The notes under the pieces were generated by a model. The model was not told the DNA's origin and did no database searches. It saw only the letters and a program-made list of their open reading frames with translations. The translations under genes were made by a program, and so were the position numbers. Below are positions 8,639 through 18,400 of a stretch of 64,000 nucleotides of DNA, piece after piece. Source of the stretch: Gilvibacter sp. SZ-19 (GTDB taxonomy: Bacteria; Bacteroidota; Bacteroidia; Flavobacteriales; Flavobacteriaceae); contig NZ_CP019333.1 of NCBI RefSeq assembly GCF_002163875.1, positions 1,804,864-1,868,863 on the forward strand, in the 5' to 3' direction. Numbering within the stretch: position 1 is the first letter of the stretch; each line of letters opens with the position of its first letter.

Positions 8639-9684
8639 GACTCGGCGGTAAGGGCTACTTTGCTTACCATAGAAGAGCCTCTGCCTATGACCTTGGTTGG
8701 CATAGCTATGGTCTCTGGAGGCAAGAGCTGCCCGTTCTTTTTGGCTTGCAGTTCCTTAAAGAGCCTTTTGAATACTTTTTTGCCCATTTTAACTCCGTCT
8801 TGATCTACGGTGCTCAAAGTTGGGGTCATGGCAGAGGAGATGAACCAATTGCTAAAACCGATGATCTTGAGTTGCTCCGGAACCTTAATGCCTCTTTCGT
8901 TAAATACAGAAAGTGCACCAATGGCTACCATATCTGTATTGGCAAAGATCCCATCTATATCCATTCCTTGATCTAAAAGCGCGGCTGCGTGTTCGCGTCC
9001 CTTCTCGTATATGATAGGATCGCATAAGAAGACATGTTTGGAATTGTACTCAAGTCCGTGATCTTCTAGGGCCTTTTTATATCCGAGGAATCTATCGATG
9101 GAGTTTTGTGGTAGGAGCGGGCCTCTAAAGTGAGCGATCTTGGTACATCCCTGATCGATGAGGTGTTTGGTTGCTTCGTAGGCCGCTTTGCGATCGTCAA
9201 TGATGATCTTGGAACAAGGGACCAACTTAGAGATCTTGTCGAACATTACTAGTGGAATGCCCAAACGCATCACCTTTTGTAAATGAGAGATGTCTACCGT
9301 GTTGTTCGCCAAAGAGATCATTATCCCGTCAACTCGTTTGCTGATCAGCAGATCGATCTGTTTCTTTTCTAATTCTGGATTGTCATCGGATTGTAGAATG
9401 ATCACCAAATAACCTTTCTTTTCCGCTTGAGTGATAATTGCTCGAACAATATTTCCGAAGAAGAAGTGTACTACCTCCGGTATAATGAGTCCGATGGTCT
9501 TGCTCTCTTTGGTACGCAGGTTGACCGCAAAACTGTTGGGTTGGTAATTGAGCCTTTCCGCTTCGGCCTTTACTAAGGCTTTTGTCTTTTGGCTTACATC
9601 TGGATAATCTTTTAAGGCTTTAGATACAGTAGCAATAGAAATGCCTAGATATTCCGCAATTTGTTTAAGGGTAACTTGTTCCAT
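8635..9684 (-). CDS. LacI-family transcriptional regulator
   Basis: N-terminal helix-turn-helix (VTLKQIAEYLGISIATVSKA) followed by a hinge and a periplasmic-binding-protein-like sugar-sensing domain, about 349 residues in all, a normal LacI length. Start chosen at the ATG at 9684 (MEQVTLKQIAE); a GTG 15 bases upstream is in frame but adds nothing conserved. It is convergent with the GH32-MFS-fructokinase genes and divergent from susC. A perfect LacI-type palindrome lies at 9925-9938 in the shared upstream region, and a near copy is at 31183-31196 before the SLC45 transporter gene. The inducer is probably a sugar or sugar phosphate from this pathway (inference). Confidence 0.92.
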   Translation of the reverse strand: MEQVTLKQIAEYLGISIATVSKALKDYPDVSQKTKALVKAEAERLNYQPNSFAVNLRTKESKTIGLIIPEVVHFFFGNIVRAIITQAEKKGYLVIILQSDDNPELEKKQIDLLISKRVDGIMISLANNTVDISHLQKVMRLGIPLVMFDKISKLVPCSKIIIDDRKAAYEATKHLIDQGCTKIAHFRGPLLPQNSIDRFLGYKKALEDHGLEYNSKHVFLCDPIIYEKGREHAAALLDQGMDIDGIFANTDMVAIGALSVFNERGIKVPEQLKIIGFSNWFISSAMTPTLSTVDQDGVKMGKKVFKRLFKELQAKKNGQLLPPETIAMPTKVIGRGSSMVSKVALTAES

Positions 9685-9876
9685 AGGGTCTGCCGACACT
9701 CGGGGAGATTAGTGGTGGTTATTATAGTTGGTTGTTGTTAGTCATAAGCCAGTAGCAGCTTTAGGGCTACCATTAGTAAAAAAGACATTCGAGCATCTAC
9801 GAAAATCGAAAAATATTTACGAAAATTTACGCCTGTAAAGATTAAACAAAAACCTTGCTTAAGACTACAGCTCACA

Positions 9877-9884
9877 CGTTTTCG
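9877..9884. promoter_or_regulatory. LacI half-site CGTTTTCG
   Basis: CGTTTTCG at 9877-9884 equals one half of the full palindrome at 9925-9938 and lies 48 bases from it, on the lacI side. It may be an auxiliary operator. Confidence 0.4.
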
Positions 9885-9924
9885 TTAATTTTTCGTTCTA
9901 TGCCGTTTTCAGGAGTCGAAAATA

Positions 9925-9938
9925 CGAAAACGTTTTCG
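9925..9938. promoter_or_regulatory. LacI-type operator CGAAAACGTTTTCG
   Basis: Perfect 14-base palindrome with central CG, the classic LacI/GalR operator form, in the intergenic region between lacI and susC. It probably controls susC/susD and perhaps lacI itself. Confidence 0.75.
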
Positions 9939-10549
9939 GTTATGAAAACCGCGTTTTTAAGAGTGTTTATTTTTAATAATCAAAAAAAAAGTAAATATTA
10001 GCCATTAAATTAAGACAACGTTAAGAAAATAAGGCGTTAATGTTGTCTGACTTCAAATCGAAAGATTGCAACCAAAGTCTCTCGATATCAGGAAGTTAAT
10101 GAACATGATAGTGCAGAAATTAAGCTCAGACCGCAGAACTGAACAGGCCGTTTATGGTGGGTACAAACCATACACGAGCCCGTTTTCTATATATATAGGT
10201 GAGCAATCTGCCGCAGTTCAATCACACAACCATCGAAACAGTACAGTTAATTTTGGAGATCAATCCCCTCGGGAAAATGCAACGGCCACAGCGGTAAAAG
10301 TACACGACAAAACAGCAGGTGAACACTCTCAGCGGGGGCAGCGAATTAGCCATCACTGGAGGGGAATTGATTTTTCTTTAACTGAAGCTCATAGTATAAA
10401 TTCATCAACCGCTTTATTGGTGAAAAAGTCGTATCTTATCACTTTAAAGCGTAATAGACTAAAAATAATAGCAGCAGCCTGAGCGATCAGTGTTGTTGCC
10501 GAATCTTTAAACAATTTGAAATTTTAATTAATCTAAACCAAATAACTGT

Positions 10550-13500
10550 ATGAAAAACAAATTACTAATGAGACTTTTTCTACTTCCGATGTTTGCGCTA
10601 CTCGGGAGTACAGTTTACGCTCAGATTAGCGTCTCGGGTACGGTGTCTGATGCAACAGGACCGCTACCAGGGGTGAATGTTCTTGTTAAGGGAACATCTA
10701 ATGGAGCTCAAACAGATTTTGACGGTAACTATTCGCTTAGCGACGTTGATCCTAACGCCACTATCGTGTTTAGTTATGTTGGATTTGTTACATCTGAAGT
10801 TTCAGTAAACGGACAGACTACTATCAACTTTGTGATGCAGGAAGACACTGAAGCACTAGAAGAGGTAGTTATTATTGGTTATGGTTCTACGACTGTGAAA
10901 GACGCAACTGGTGCAGTTACGGCGGTTACATCGGACGACTTTAACCAAGGGGTTATCGCTTCTCCAGAACAATTGATCCAAGGTAAGACTGCCGGGGTTC
11001 AGATTTCTCAGGATTCTGGGGAACCAGGTTCTGCAGTGGCATTTAGAATTCGTGGTTCGAACTCTATCCGCTCTAACAACAACCCGCTTTTCGTAGTTGA
11101 TGGTGTGCCATTAGCCAACGACACAAGTTTGGAGCTGTCAGGAACTACTTTCGGTTCTGCTGGAGCTCGTAACCCGTTAAACTTCTTGAACCCTAACGAT
11201 ATCGAGAGCATTTCTATCCTTAAGGATGCATCTGCAACTGCTATCTACGGTTCTCGTGGTGCGAACGGGGTTGTGATCATTACTACCAAGTCTGGTCGTA
11301 GTGGACGCGGAGGTTCTTTCGAGTTGAGTTCTACTTTCTCTGTAGCTGAGGCTGCAAACGAGTACGACCTTCTTGATGCTCCTTCTTATTTAGCTGCTTC
11401 TACTGCCAACGGTTTTGACATCGCTGAACGTAACTTCGGAGCAAACACGGACTGGCAAGATGTTGCTTTCAGAAGAGCTACTTCTACTACAAACAACTTG
11501 TCTTACACTAACAATTACGGTGATGGTAACATCCGTGCAAGTTTTAGCTACGGAAAGAACTTCGGTATCGTAGAGAACTCTTCTCTAGAGCGTGTTACTG
11601 GACGTTTGAACGCACAGCACCGTTTCTTAGAGGACAAACTTAAATTAGGATTACAGGCTTCTTACGGTCGTACTAACGACGAGTTTGCACCACTTTCTGG
11701 TTCTGCCGGATTTAGAGGTGACTTACTTGGTTCTGCTTACTCAGCAAACCCAACTTGGCCAAATGATCCTGACTTTACAGGTACTGGTGGTCTAACTTCT
11801 CCTGCTGCTTTGTTGGCTTACACAGAGAACTTAGGTAACACTGACCGTATCCTTGTTAACTTCTCAGCTGAGTATGATGTTACATCTGAGCTTTCTGCAA
11901 AAGTTAATTTAGGTTATGACTATACTGACACTTTCTTAAGCAGTGCTACAAGTGCTAAGGCGCTTAACGTAGACCAAGGTGCATTCGGAAACGGTGTGGC
12001 TGGTGTTTCTCAGCGTGAGGCTACTAACACTCTTTTGGAAGCTACTTTGAACTATAAGAAAGAATTTGAGAATAGCTCATTGGATGTTCTTGCTGGTTAC
12101 TCTTACCAAAAATTCGATCGTAACGGACGTAACCTAAGTGGTTTCGGATTCTTTACGACTCAATTGGGTGACATGATCGATGATCTTGTAAGTTCTGCAG
12201 ACGCAGTTGAGAGCCAGATCACCGGATCTTACCAGCAGTATGGATATGCTCCTAACATCAACGGAACTTTCGTAAACCGTCTTTTCCCAGAGATTCTTCA
12301 GGATAACATCGGGAACACTACTGGTGCGCGCACTCGTTCTTTGTTCGGAGACACTTTTGATAGCTTTGACGAACTACAGTCTTACTTTGCTCGTGTGAAC
12401 TACACACTAGCAGATAAGTACTTATTCACTGCTACTATGCGTGCGGATGGTTCATCTACTTTTGGTGATGATAACAAGTACGGATACTTCCCTTCTGCAG
12501 CAGTAGCATGGAAGATCAACGAAGAAGACTTCATCGGAGACAACGTTTCTACGTTAAAACTTCGTTTGAACTGGGGTATCACTGGTAACCAAGATGGTCT
12601 AGGATACGGTAACTTCCTTCAGCGTGAGCGCTTTGGAGGTGGAGACGTGATCAACGACGGTGGTGATATCAATATCCCAGGTACTTCTTCTCAGTCTTTT
12701 GCTAACCCTGACTTGAAGTGGGAGGAAACAATGCAATTCGGTGCTGGTATCGACTTTGGTGTGAACAACGACCGTTTCACGGCTACTGTTGACGTATACC
12801 GCAAGTCTACTACAGACCTATTACTACGTACTATTTCTGCTCAGCCAGCGGCTCAGCCATTCGTATTCTTGAACTTGCCAGATTCTGAGGTAATCAACCA
12901 AGGTATCGAGATTGCTCTTGGATACGATATCGTAGATCAGGAAGACTTTAGCTGGAACGCTAACTTCCAATTGACTTACAACGAGAACGAGATCACTAGC
13001 CTACAGGGTCAATTCCCAGCAGGTACTATTCGTGGTCAAGGTCTATCTCTTGCATTTGCTCAGCAGCTGCAAGAAGGTCAGCCACTTTTCTCTTACTTCT
13101 TGAGAGAGTTTGGTGGATTCGACGCTACTACAGGACAACCATTGTATCCTGAAGGAGACGTACAAAAATTCGTAGGAAAGAGTGCTTTACCAGATATTAC
13201 TGCTGGTCTCTCTACTACAGTTGCTTATAAAAACTGGACGTTATCGGCATTCTTTAACGGACAGTTCGGACACTACATCTACAACAACACAGCAAACGCA
13301 TTCTTTACGGCTGGTGCATTTAGAGGGGGCCGTAACGTATTGCCAAGCACACTTACTGCTGGTGAATCGTTTGACGCTGCTGCAGATGTTTCAACAAGAT
13401 TCCTAGAAGCTGGGGATTTTGTAAGACTTCAGAACGCGACGTTGTCATACAACGTGCCGATGGAAGAAGATGGATTGTTTGACGCGCTACAATTGTCGCT

Positions 13501-13669
13501 AATCGGACAGAACCTATTCGTGATCACTGACTACTCTGGTCTTGATCCTGAAGTTTCTGTATCACCAGGTGGTGGAGATCTATTGAACGGTTTCCCTGTA
13601 TACGGTATCGATTACACGGCTTTCCCTAGACCGAGAACAATTTCATTTGGTATAAATGCTAAATTCTAA
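10550..13669 (+). CDS. susC: SusC/RagA-family TonB-dependent outer-membrane transporter
   Basis: A 1,039-residue outer-membrane receptor expected to import oligosaccharides with energy from TonB. A cleavable signal peptide ends near STVYAQ (residue 25). Next come a carboxypeptidase-regulatory-like beta-sandwich (about 27-105), a SusC-type link (EEVVIIGYG), the plug domain with repeated GSxG/GANGVV motifs, and a 22-strand-type barrel ending in an aromatic residue (INAKF). SusD follows 7 bases downstream. Given GH32, fructokinase and LacI on one side, the cargo is probably a fructoside or other small glycoside (inference). The gene is rich in CGT, GCT, TCT and AAC codons, which suggests high expression. 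Confidence 0.95.
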   Translation: MKNKLLMRLFLLPMFALLGSTVYAQISVSGTVSDATGPLPGVNVLVKGTSNGAQTDFDGNYSLSDVDPNATIVFSYVGFVTSEVSVNGQTTINFVMQEDTEALEEVVIIGYGSTTVKDATGAVTAVTSDDFNQGVIASPEQLIQGKTAGVQISQDSGEPGSAVAFRIRGSNSIRSNNNPLFVVDGVPLANDTSLELSGTTFGSAGARNPLNFLNPNDIESISILKDASATAIYGSRGANGVVIITTKSGRSGRGGSFELSSTFSVAEAANEYDLLDAPSYLAASTANGFDIAERNFGANTDWQDVAFRRATSTTNNLSYTNNYGDGNIRASFSYGKNFGIVENSSLERVTGRLNAQHRFLEDKLKLGLQASYGRTNDEFAPLSGSAGFRGDLLGSAYSANPTWPNDPDFTGTGGLTSPAALLAYTENLGNTDRILVNFSAEYDVTSELSAKVNLGYDYTDTFLSSATSAKALNVDQGAFGNGVAGVSQREATNTLLEATLNYKKEFENSSLDVLAGYSYQKFDRNGRNLSGFGFFTTQLGDMIDDLVSSADAVESQITGSYQQYGYAPNINGTFVNRLFPEILQDNIGNTTGARTRSLFGDTFDSFDELQSYFARVNYTLADKYLFTATMRADGSSTFGDDNKYGYFPSAAVAWKINEEDFIGDNVSTLKLRLNWGITGNQDGLGYGNFLQRERFGGGDVINDGGDINIPGTSSQSFANPDLKWEETMQFGAGIDFGVNNDRFTATVDVYRKSTTDLLLRTISAQPAAQPFVFLNLPDSEVINQGIEIALGYDIVDQEDFSWNANFQLTYNENEITSLQGQFPAGTIRGQGLSLAFAQQLQEGQPLFSYFLREFGGFDATTGQPLYPEGDVQKFVGKSALPDITAGLSTTVAYKNWTLSAFFNGQFGHYIYNNTANAFFTAGAFRGGRNVLPSTLTAGESFDAAADVSTRFLEAGDFVRLQNATLSYNVPMEEDGLFDALQLSLIGQNLFVITDYSGLDPEVSVSPGGGDLLNGFPVYGIDYTAFPRPRTISFGINAKF

Positions 13670-13676
13670 AATTATT

Positions 13677-15224
13677 ATGAAAAGAAACATTTTGATGAAC
13701 ACAAGATCGCTTCTAGCGATGGCCCTCGTTTCTCTTTTGGCAATTTCTTGTACCGACTTAGAAATTGAGGCAACTGACTCTGTTCTTACTGACGAATCTG
13801 TTGGTTTTGACGGGGTAAATGCTGAGGCTGCTCTTAACAACGTATACAATGACGTTTACGGGCAACTTGGTGATCAGGCGAACTTCTTCGCTTTGAACGA
13901 AGTATCAACTGATGAGACCCTAGTACCAACTCGTGGTACTGACTGGGGTGATAACGGAATCTGGCGTACGCTTCACGCGCACACTTGGTCTCCAACACAC
14001 CAGTATATTTTGAACACTTGGAACAACTTGAACCAGAACGTATTCCGTGCTTCGGAAGTTATCGACTCTCGTTCAAGCCCAACTCCACAGCAAGCTGCTG
14101 AGGCGAAGTTCCTACGTGCTTTCAGTATGTATTTCGTAATGGATTTCTGGGGAGTTGCTCCTTTCAGAAATGTAGATGACGGACCAGAGGTAAACCCTAC
14201 TGTACTTACATCTGCTGAGGCTTACGATTTCATTCTTAACGATTTGACAACTGCATTGCCAGATCTTCCTGCTACAGGACCTAGTGCAGAGACCAACCGC
14301 GCTTCTCGCGCTGCTGCTAACTTTATGTTGGCTAAGTTGCATCTTAACGCTGAGCGTCACAAAGGTTCTATCGACAATACAGACTATCAAGCGGTAATCG
14401 ACGCTGTTGATGCTATCGCTGCTGATGGTTTTGCATTGCAAGCTGGATACTTTGATCTGTTCAAGCAAGATGTAGATAACGAAACCATCTGGTGGGCTGT
14501 TACTTCTGTTGGTAACCGTATCTGGAATGGTATGCACTACAACATCAATGCTCCTGACAACGCCGGTGGTGGTTGGAACGGATTTACTACTTTGGCTGAG
14601 TTCTATGACTCTTTCGAAGGAGATCCAAACTCTAACTACGTAGGTGACGGTCAAGAAGAGCGTCGTGGTTGGGTGCCAGATGCATCTAATGCAGACGACA
14701 CTAACTTAGGTATTGGTTACGGATTCTTGATCAACCAACAGTACAACGAAGACGGTACTAAACTTAAAGACCGTCCTGGAAACGACTTAGTATTTACTAA
14801 AGAGCTTCCTGGTCTTCAAGGTAACGGCGAGGCTACTGGTGTACGTATGATCAAGTATCACCCAGTAAACGGATCATTTACTTCTCACGAGATCGTATTC
14901 CGTTACGCAGATGCTCACTTGATGAAAGCTGAGGCTATGATGCGTATGGGCGGAGACGCTACTGCTATGGTTAACGAGCTTAGAGCACTTCGTGGAGCTT
15001 CTCCACTTGGAAGTGTATCAGAAGCTGATATGTTAGCTGAGCGTGGTCGTGAGCTATGGTACGAGTTCTGGAGACGTAACGATATGTTGCGTTTCGGACA
15101 GTTCACTCGTGACTGGGAATTCAAAGATCCTGCTTCTGTAGGCGCTAGCTTCAGAAACTTGTATCCTATTCCAATTAACGCACTTCTTTCTAACCCTAAC
15201 TTGGTTCAGAACGAAGGTTACTAG
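13677..15224 (+). CDS. susD: SusD/RagB-family glycan-binding lipoprotein
   Basis: Surface lipoprotein that acts as the lid and glycan-binding partner of SusC. The 515-residue protein starts MKRNILMNTRSLLAMALVSL and has its lipobox at LAISC (Cys25). The early part is helical TPR-like (LNNVYNDVYGQ...), with the C-terminal ...RGRELWYEFWRRNDMLRFG and YPIP region typical of SusD. Start 13677 is preferred over the ATG at 13656, which lies inside susC and would put extra residues before the signal peptide. Codon use matches susC and differs from the ASPIC genes downstream. A terminator follows at once, so susCD seems to be one unit. Confidence 0.94.
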   Translation: MKRNILMNTRSLLAMALVSLLAISCTDLEIEATDSVLTDESVGFDGVNAEAALNNVYNDVYGQLGDQANFFALNEVSTDETLVPTRGTDWGDNGIWRTLHAHTWSPTHQYILNTWNNLNQNVFRASEVIDSRSSPTPQQAAEAKFLRAFSMYFVMDFWGVAPFRNVDDGPEVNPTVLTSAEAYDFILNDLTTALPDLPATGPSAETNRASRAAANFMLAKLHLNAERHKGSIDNTDYQAVIDAVDAIAADGFALQAGYFDLFKQDVDNETIWWAVTSVGNRIWNGMHYNINAPDNAGGGWNGFTTLAEFYDSFEGDPNSNYVGDGQEERRGWVPDASNADDTNLGIGYGFLINQQYNEDGTKLKDRPGNDLVFTKELPGLQGNGEATGVRMIKYHPVNGSFTSHEIVFRYADAHLMKAEAMMRMGGDATAMVNELRALRGASPLGSVSEADMLAERGRELWYEFWRRNDMLRFGQFTRDWEFKDPASVGASFRNLYPIPINALLSNPNLVQNEGY

Positions 15225-15247
15225 AATTTTCCTTTTTCAAGATAGAA

Positions 15248-15278
15248 ACAGGCTCCTTTTGGGAGCCTGTTTTTTTAT
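15248..15278 (+). terminator. Strong rho-independent terminator after susD
   Basis: ACAGGCTCC and GGAGCCTGT form a 9-bp stem around a short T loop, followed by seven T. It separates susCD from the ASPIC operon. Confidence 0.9.
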
Positions 15279-15340
15279 ACCCGAATAATGAATTTGAATT
15301 TTCATTACGCCTCCAAACTGCTTTAAAATATTTGTTCTAC

Positions 15341-15392
15341 TGCTTCTTTCGATTCTAACGTAGCCCAACTACGATAGAATCTCCAAAAAGCA
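15341..15392. repeat. Long imperfect inverted repeat
   Basis: The centre is GATTCTAACGTAG against CTACGATAGAATC, flanked by TGCTT and AAGCA arms. Weaker pairing continues outward through AAAATATT-type tracts to about 15320-15412. It stands between the susD terminator and the ASPIC operon. It could be a dispersed palindromic repeat or a second processing/termination structure; copy number elsewhere in the genome is unknown. Confidence 0.6.
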
Positions 15393-15497
15393 ATATTTTC
15401 TTGCATTTTAAAGGCTCATTCTAAAAATTCTCCTCCATTATGCGGGTTGATTTTTCGCATATTTCTTTGCGAAATCGTACATTTCGGTCACGTTCCA

Positions 15498-18400
15498 ATG
15501 AAGCTGCGATCCTCCATATATTCTTCTTTTCTGCTCGGTTTTACCGGTCTAATTTTGCTATTGTTGGTCGCTTGTGAATCCAAACCAGAAGAACCAAAAG
15601 ATTATCGTTTTGAAATCGTCGCTGCAGACAGTAGCGGGATCGATTTTGAAAACAGGCTACTCAGTCGTCCGCAGCGAAATATCCTCAATTATATTTATTA
15701 CTACAACGGGGGTGGTCTAGCAGCTGGAGACTTTAATAACGACGGGCTGATCGATCTTTATTTTACCGCTAATGAGGGCCCGAATGCACTTTACTTGAAC
15801 CAAGGGAATTTTAAGTTTACAGAAGTCACTGAAGTGGCAGGAGTCCTAGATGATACTGGCTGGACAACTGGCGTAACCACAGTAGATATTAACAACGATG
15901 GTCTACTAGATCTCTATGTCTGTAAAGTGGCACCTTTGGCTCCGGAGGCCGGAGGCAACAAATTATTTGTAAATCAAGGAGTTTCTGATACCGGCGTTCC
16001 CAGCTTTAAAGAACAAGCTTCTTTGTATGGTTTAGACTTTAAAGGCTATTCAACCCAGGCTACTTTTTTCGATTATGATGAGGATGGTGATTTGGATATG
16101 TACCTCATGAATCACACCGTAAATCCTAATAGCAATTACGGGCGAGGGAACAAACGCAAACAGATCGATTCCCTGTCAGGAGATCGACTTTACGCCAATG
16201 AAAGTGGTTTTTATCGCAATATTTCAGAAGAGGCTGGTATCTATCAAAGCCCAATAGGGTATGGTCTTGGTTTGGGTCTTGGATATTTGAACCACGACCG
16301 TTTGCCTGACATTTATGTTGGGAATGATTTCTTTGAGAACGATTACCTCTATCTCAATAACTTCAACGGAGTATTTACCGAGCAGATCAGCAGCGATCAA
16401 AATCCTTTAGGGCATACATCTCACTATACCATGGGCGTTGATCTGGCCGATCTGAACAATGACGGACTCACCGACATTCTATCTGTGGACATGCTCCCAG
16501 AAGATCTACAAACCTATAAATCCTCCGGGGTGGAATTCGGTTATTCTACCTATAGCAATTATCTGCGCAACGGCTACGCACCTCAGTATATGCAAAACGC
16601 CTTGCATTTCAATCAAGGGAATATGCGCTTTAGCGAGACCGCATTTTTAAGTGGAATTTCTGCCACGGAATGGTCTTGGGCACCCTTAATTGCAGATTTT
16701 GATAATGACGGCCTCAAAGACATCTTTATCAGTAATGGAATACTTGGTGCTACCAACGATATGGACTTTATCAATTTCATTGCCGATGAGAGCATTCAAA
16801 AGCGTTTGGGCAAGGGAATGACCGAAGAAGACATGAGTTTTGTTGCCAAGATCCCGGAAAAGAAAACCCTAAATTACTTCTACAAGAACGAGAATGGAAC
16901 ACAATTCTCGGACCGCTCAAAGACCTGGGTCATGGGTGAGCCGAGCTTTAGCAATGGTAGTATTTATGCGGATTTAGACAATGACGGAGATCTAGATATA
17001 GTATCCAATAACGTGAATCAAACCGCTACGGTCTATAAGAACCTGACCCGTGAAAAAGATTCCACAAATTATTGGCAGCTCCAAGTGCATGCCTACAATG
17101 ATACGAGTAAATCAGATAGTATTGGCAACGGCCGCGTTATAGGGGCTCGTGTTCGCCTTTACACGCCTTCTGGAATGCAGTATCAAGAGTTTTTCCCAAC
17201 ACGAGGCTATCAGAGCGCCATAGATGCTAGTATGCATTTTGGTTTGGGTAGCGATACCAAGATCGATTCTGTTGTAGTCTCTTGGACAGGAGATCAACTT
17301 GGAAATACGGTTTTATACCAACCCGACATCAATAAGATTTACCGCCTTTCGCTCGACAGTAAATTCACGCATAGTCGTCTGTCATCGGCTAGCGGTACCT
17401 CATTCATAAAGCCTATCCAAAAGGACTTGTTCTCCCACAAAGAGAACGCCTCCTTAGAATTCAACTTAGATCCACTCATAGCCTATGCAAGTACCAATGA
17501 GGGGCCTGGGCTAGCCGTTGGCGATGTCAATGCAGATGGTTTGGAAGATGTGTTTTTCTGCGGAGCCAAGGGGCAAGCGTCGGTTTTAAAACTACAGCAG
17601 CCGGACGGTAGTTTCTCTGACTATACCGAGCTCGATTTTGAAGCGGATAAGCTTGCAGAAGATGTCGATGCCGTTTTCGCTGATCTAAATGGTGACTCTC
17701 GTTTAGATCTAGTAGTGGTTAGTGGAGGAAACGAATTCACCAATGGTAAGACCATAAAGCCTCGTTTGTATTGGAATACTGCAAACGGCTTTGTGAAAGA
17801 TCAAGACGCTTTTGCTGCTGTTGCGGTCAATGCCGCCGGAGTGGCTGTGGTAGATTTTGATAGGGATGGGGATCTAGACCTAAGTATTGCTGTAGATGGC
17901 GTAGCCAAGCAATTTGGTTCCAGTGCTACACAGCTTTTGTTATCCAATGATGGGCAGGGAGGTTTTAGCGATGTTACGGCGAATGTTGCTCCATCTTGGA
18001 CGGACTTGGGCAAAGTCAAGCAAATCCTCTGGAACGATTTCAATAATGACGGATGGCCGGATGCCTTAATAGTTGGACATTGGATGCCATTGCAATTATT
18101 CATAAACAAGAAAGGCCAATTGGAAAAGCAGGATATGTCGGCTTTCAAAGCCAACTCGGGCCTTTGGGAGACTGCTGTAGTAGCGGATTTTGATGCAGAC
18201 GGAGATCTCGATATCGTTGCCGGTAACTGGGGGCTTAATTCTCGTTTAACGGCTTCAGAAGAAAATCCGTTGCGCCTGTACCGCGGAGATTTTAATGGTA
18301 ACGGATCCGCAGAAACGCTTATCAGCTATAATTACATGGAAAAAGAGGTCTTGCTGCCCTCTAAAGACGAGCTGGCAAAGCAGATACCGCAACTCAACAA

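Larger units (their letters stand above)
9685..10549. other. Long lacI-susC intergenic region and probable susC leader
   Basis: This 865-base stretch separates the divergent lacI and susC genes. The lacI-proximal third is AT-rich and holds the LacI-type sites. The part from about 10020 to 10500 is less AT-rich and not typical intergenic sequence. It contains an open frame from an ATG at 10099 (AGGAAG 4 bases upstream) to 10482, 127 codons, with no recognisable domain and with rare Arg codons (CGG, AGG, CGA) unlike the neighbours. I think a long mRNA leader or regulatory RNA more likely than a protein, but cannot exclude a small protein. Confidence 0.4.

Noticed and set aside
10099-10482. 127-codon open frame in the susC leader as a protein gene
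   Set aside because: Codon use with rare Arg codons differs from the neighbours and no family is recognised. It is kept as a leader feature instead, with a small protein as the alternative.
14112-14654. 180-codon minus-strand frame inside susD
   Set aside because: Shadow of the strongly biased susD codons; no start signal and no recognisable product.
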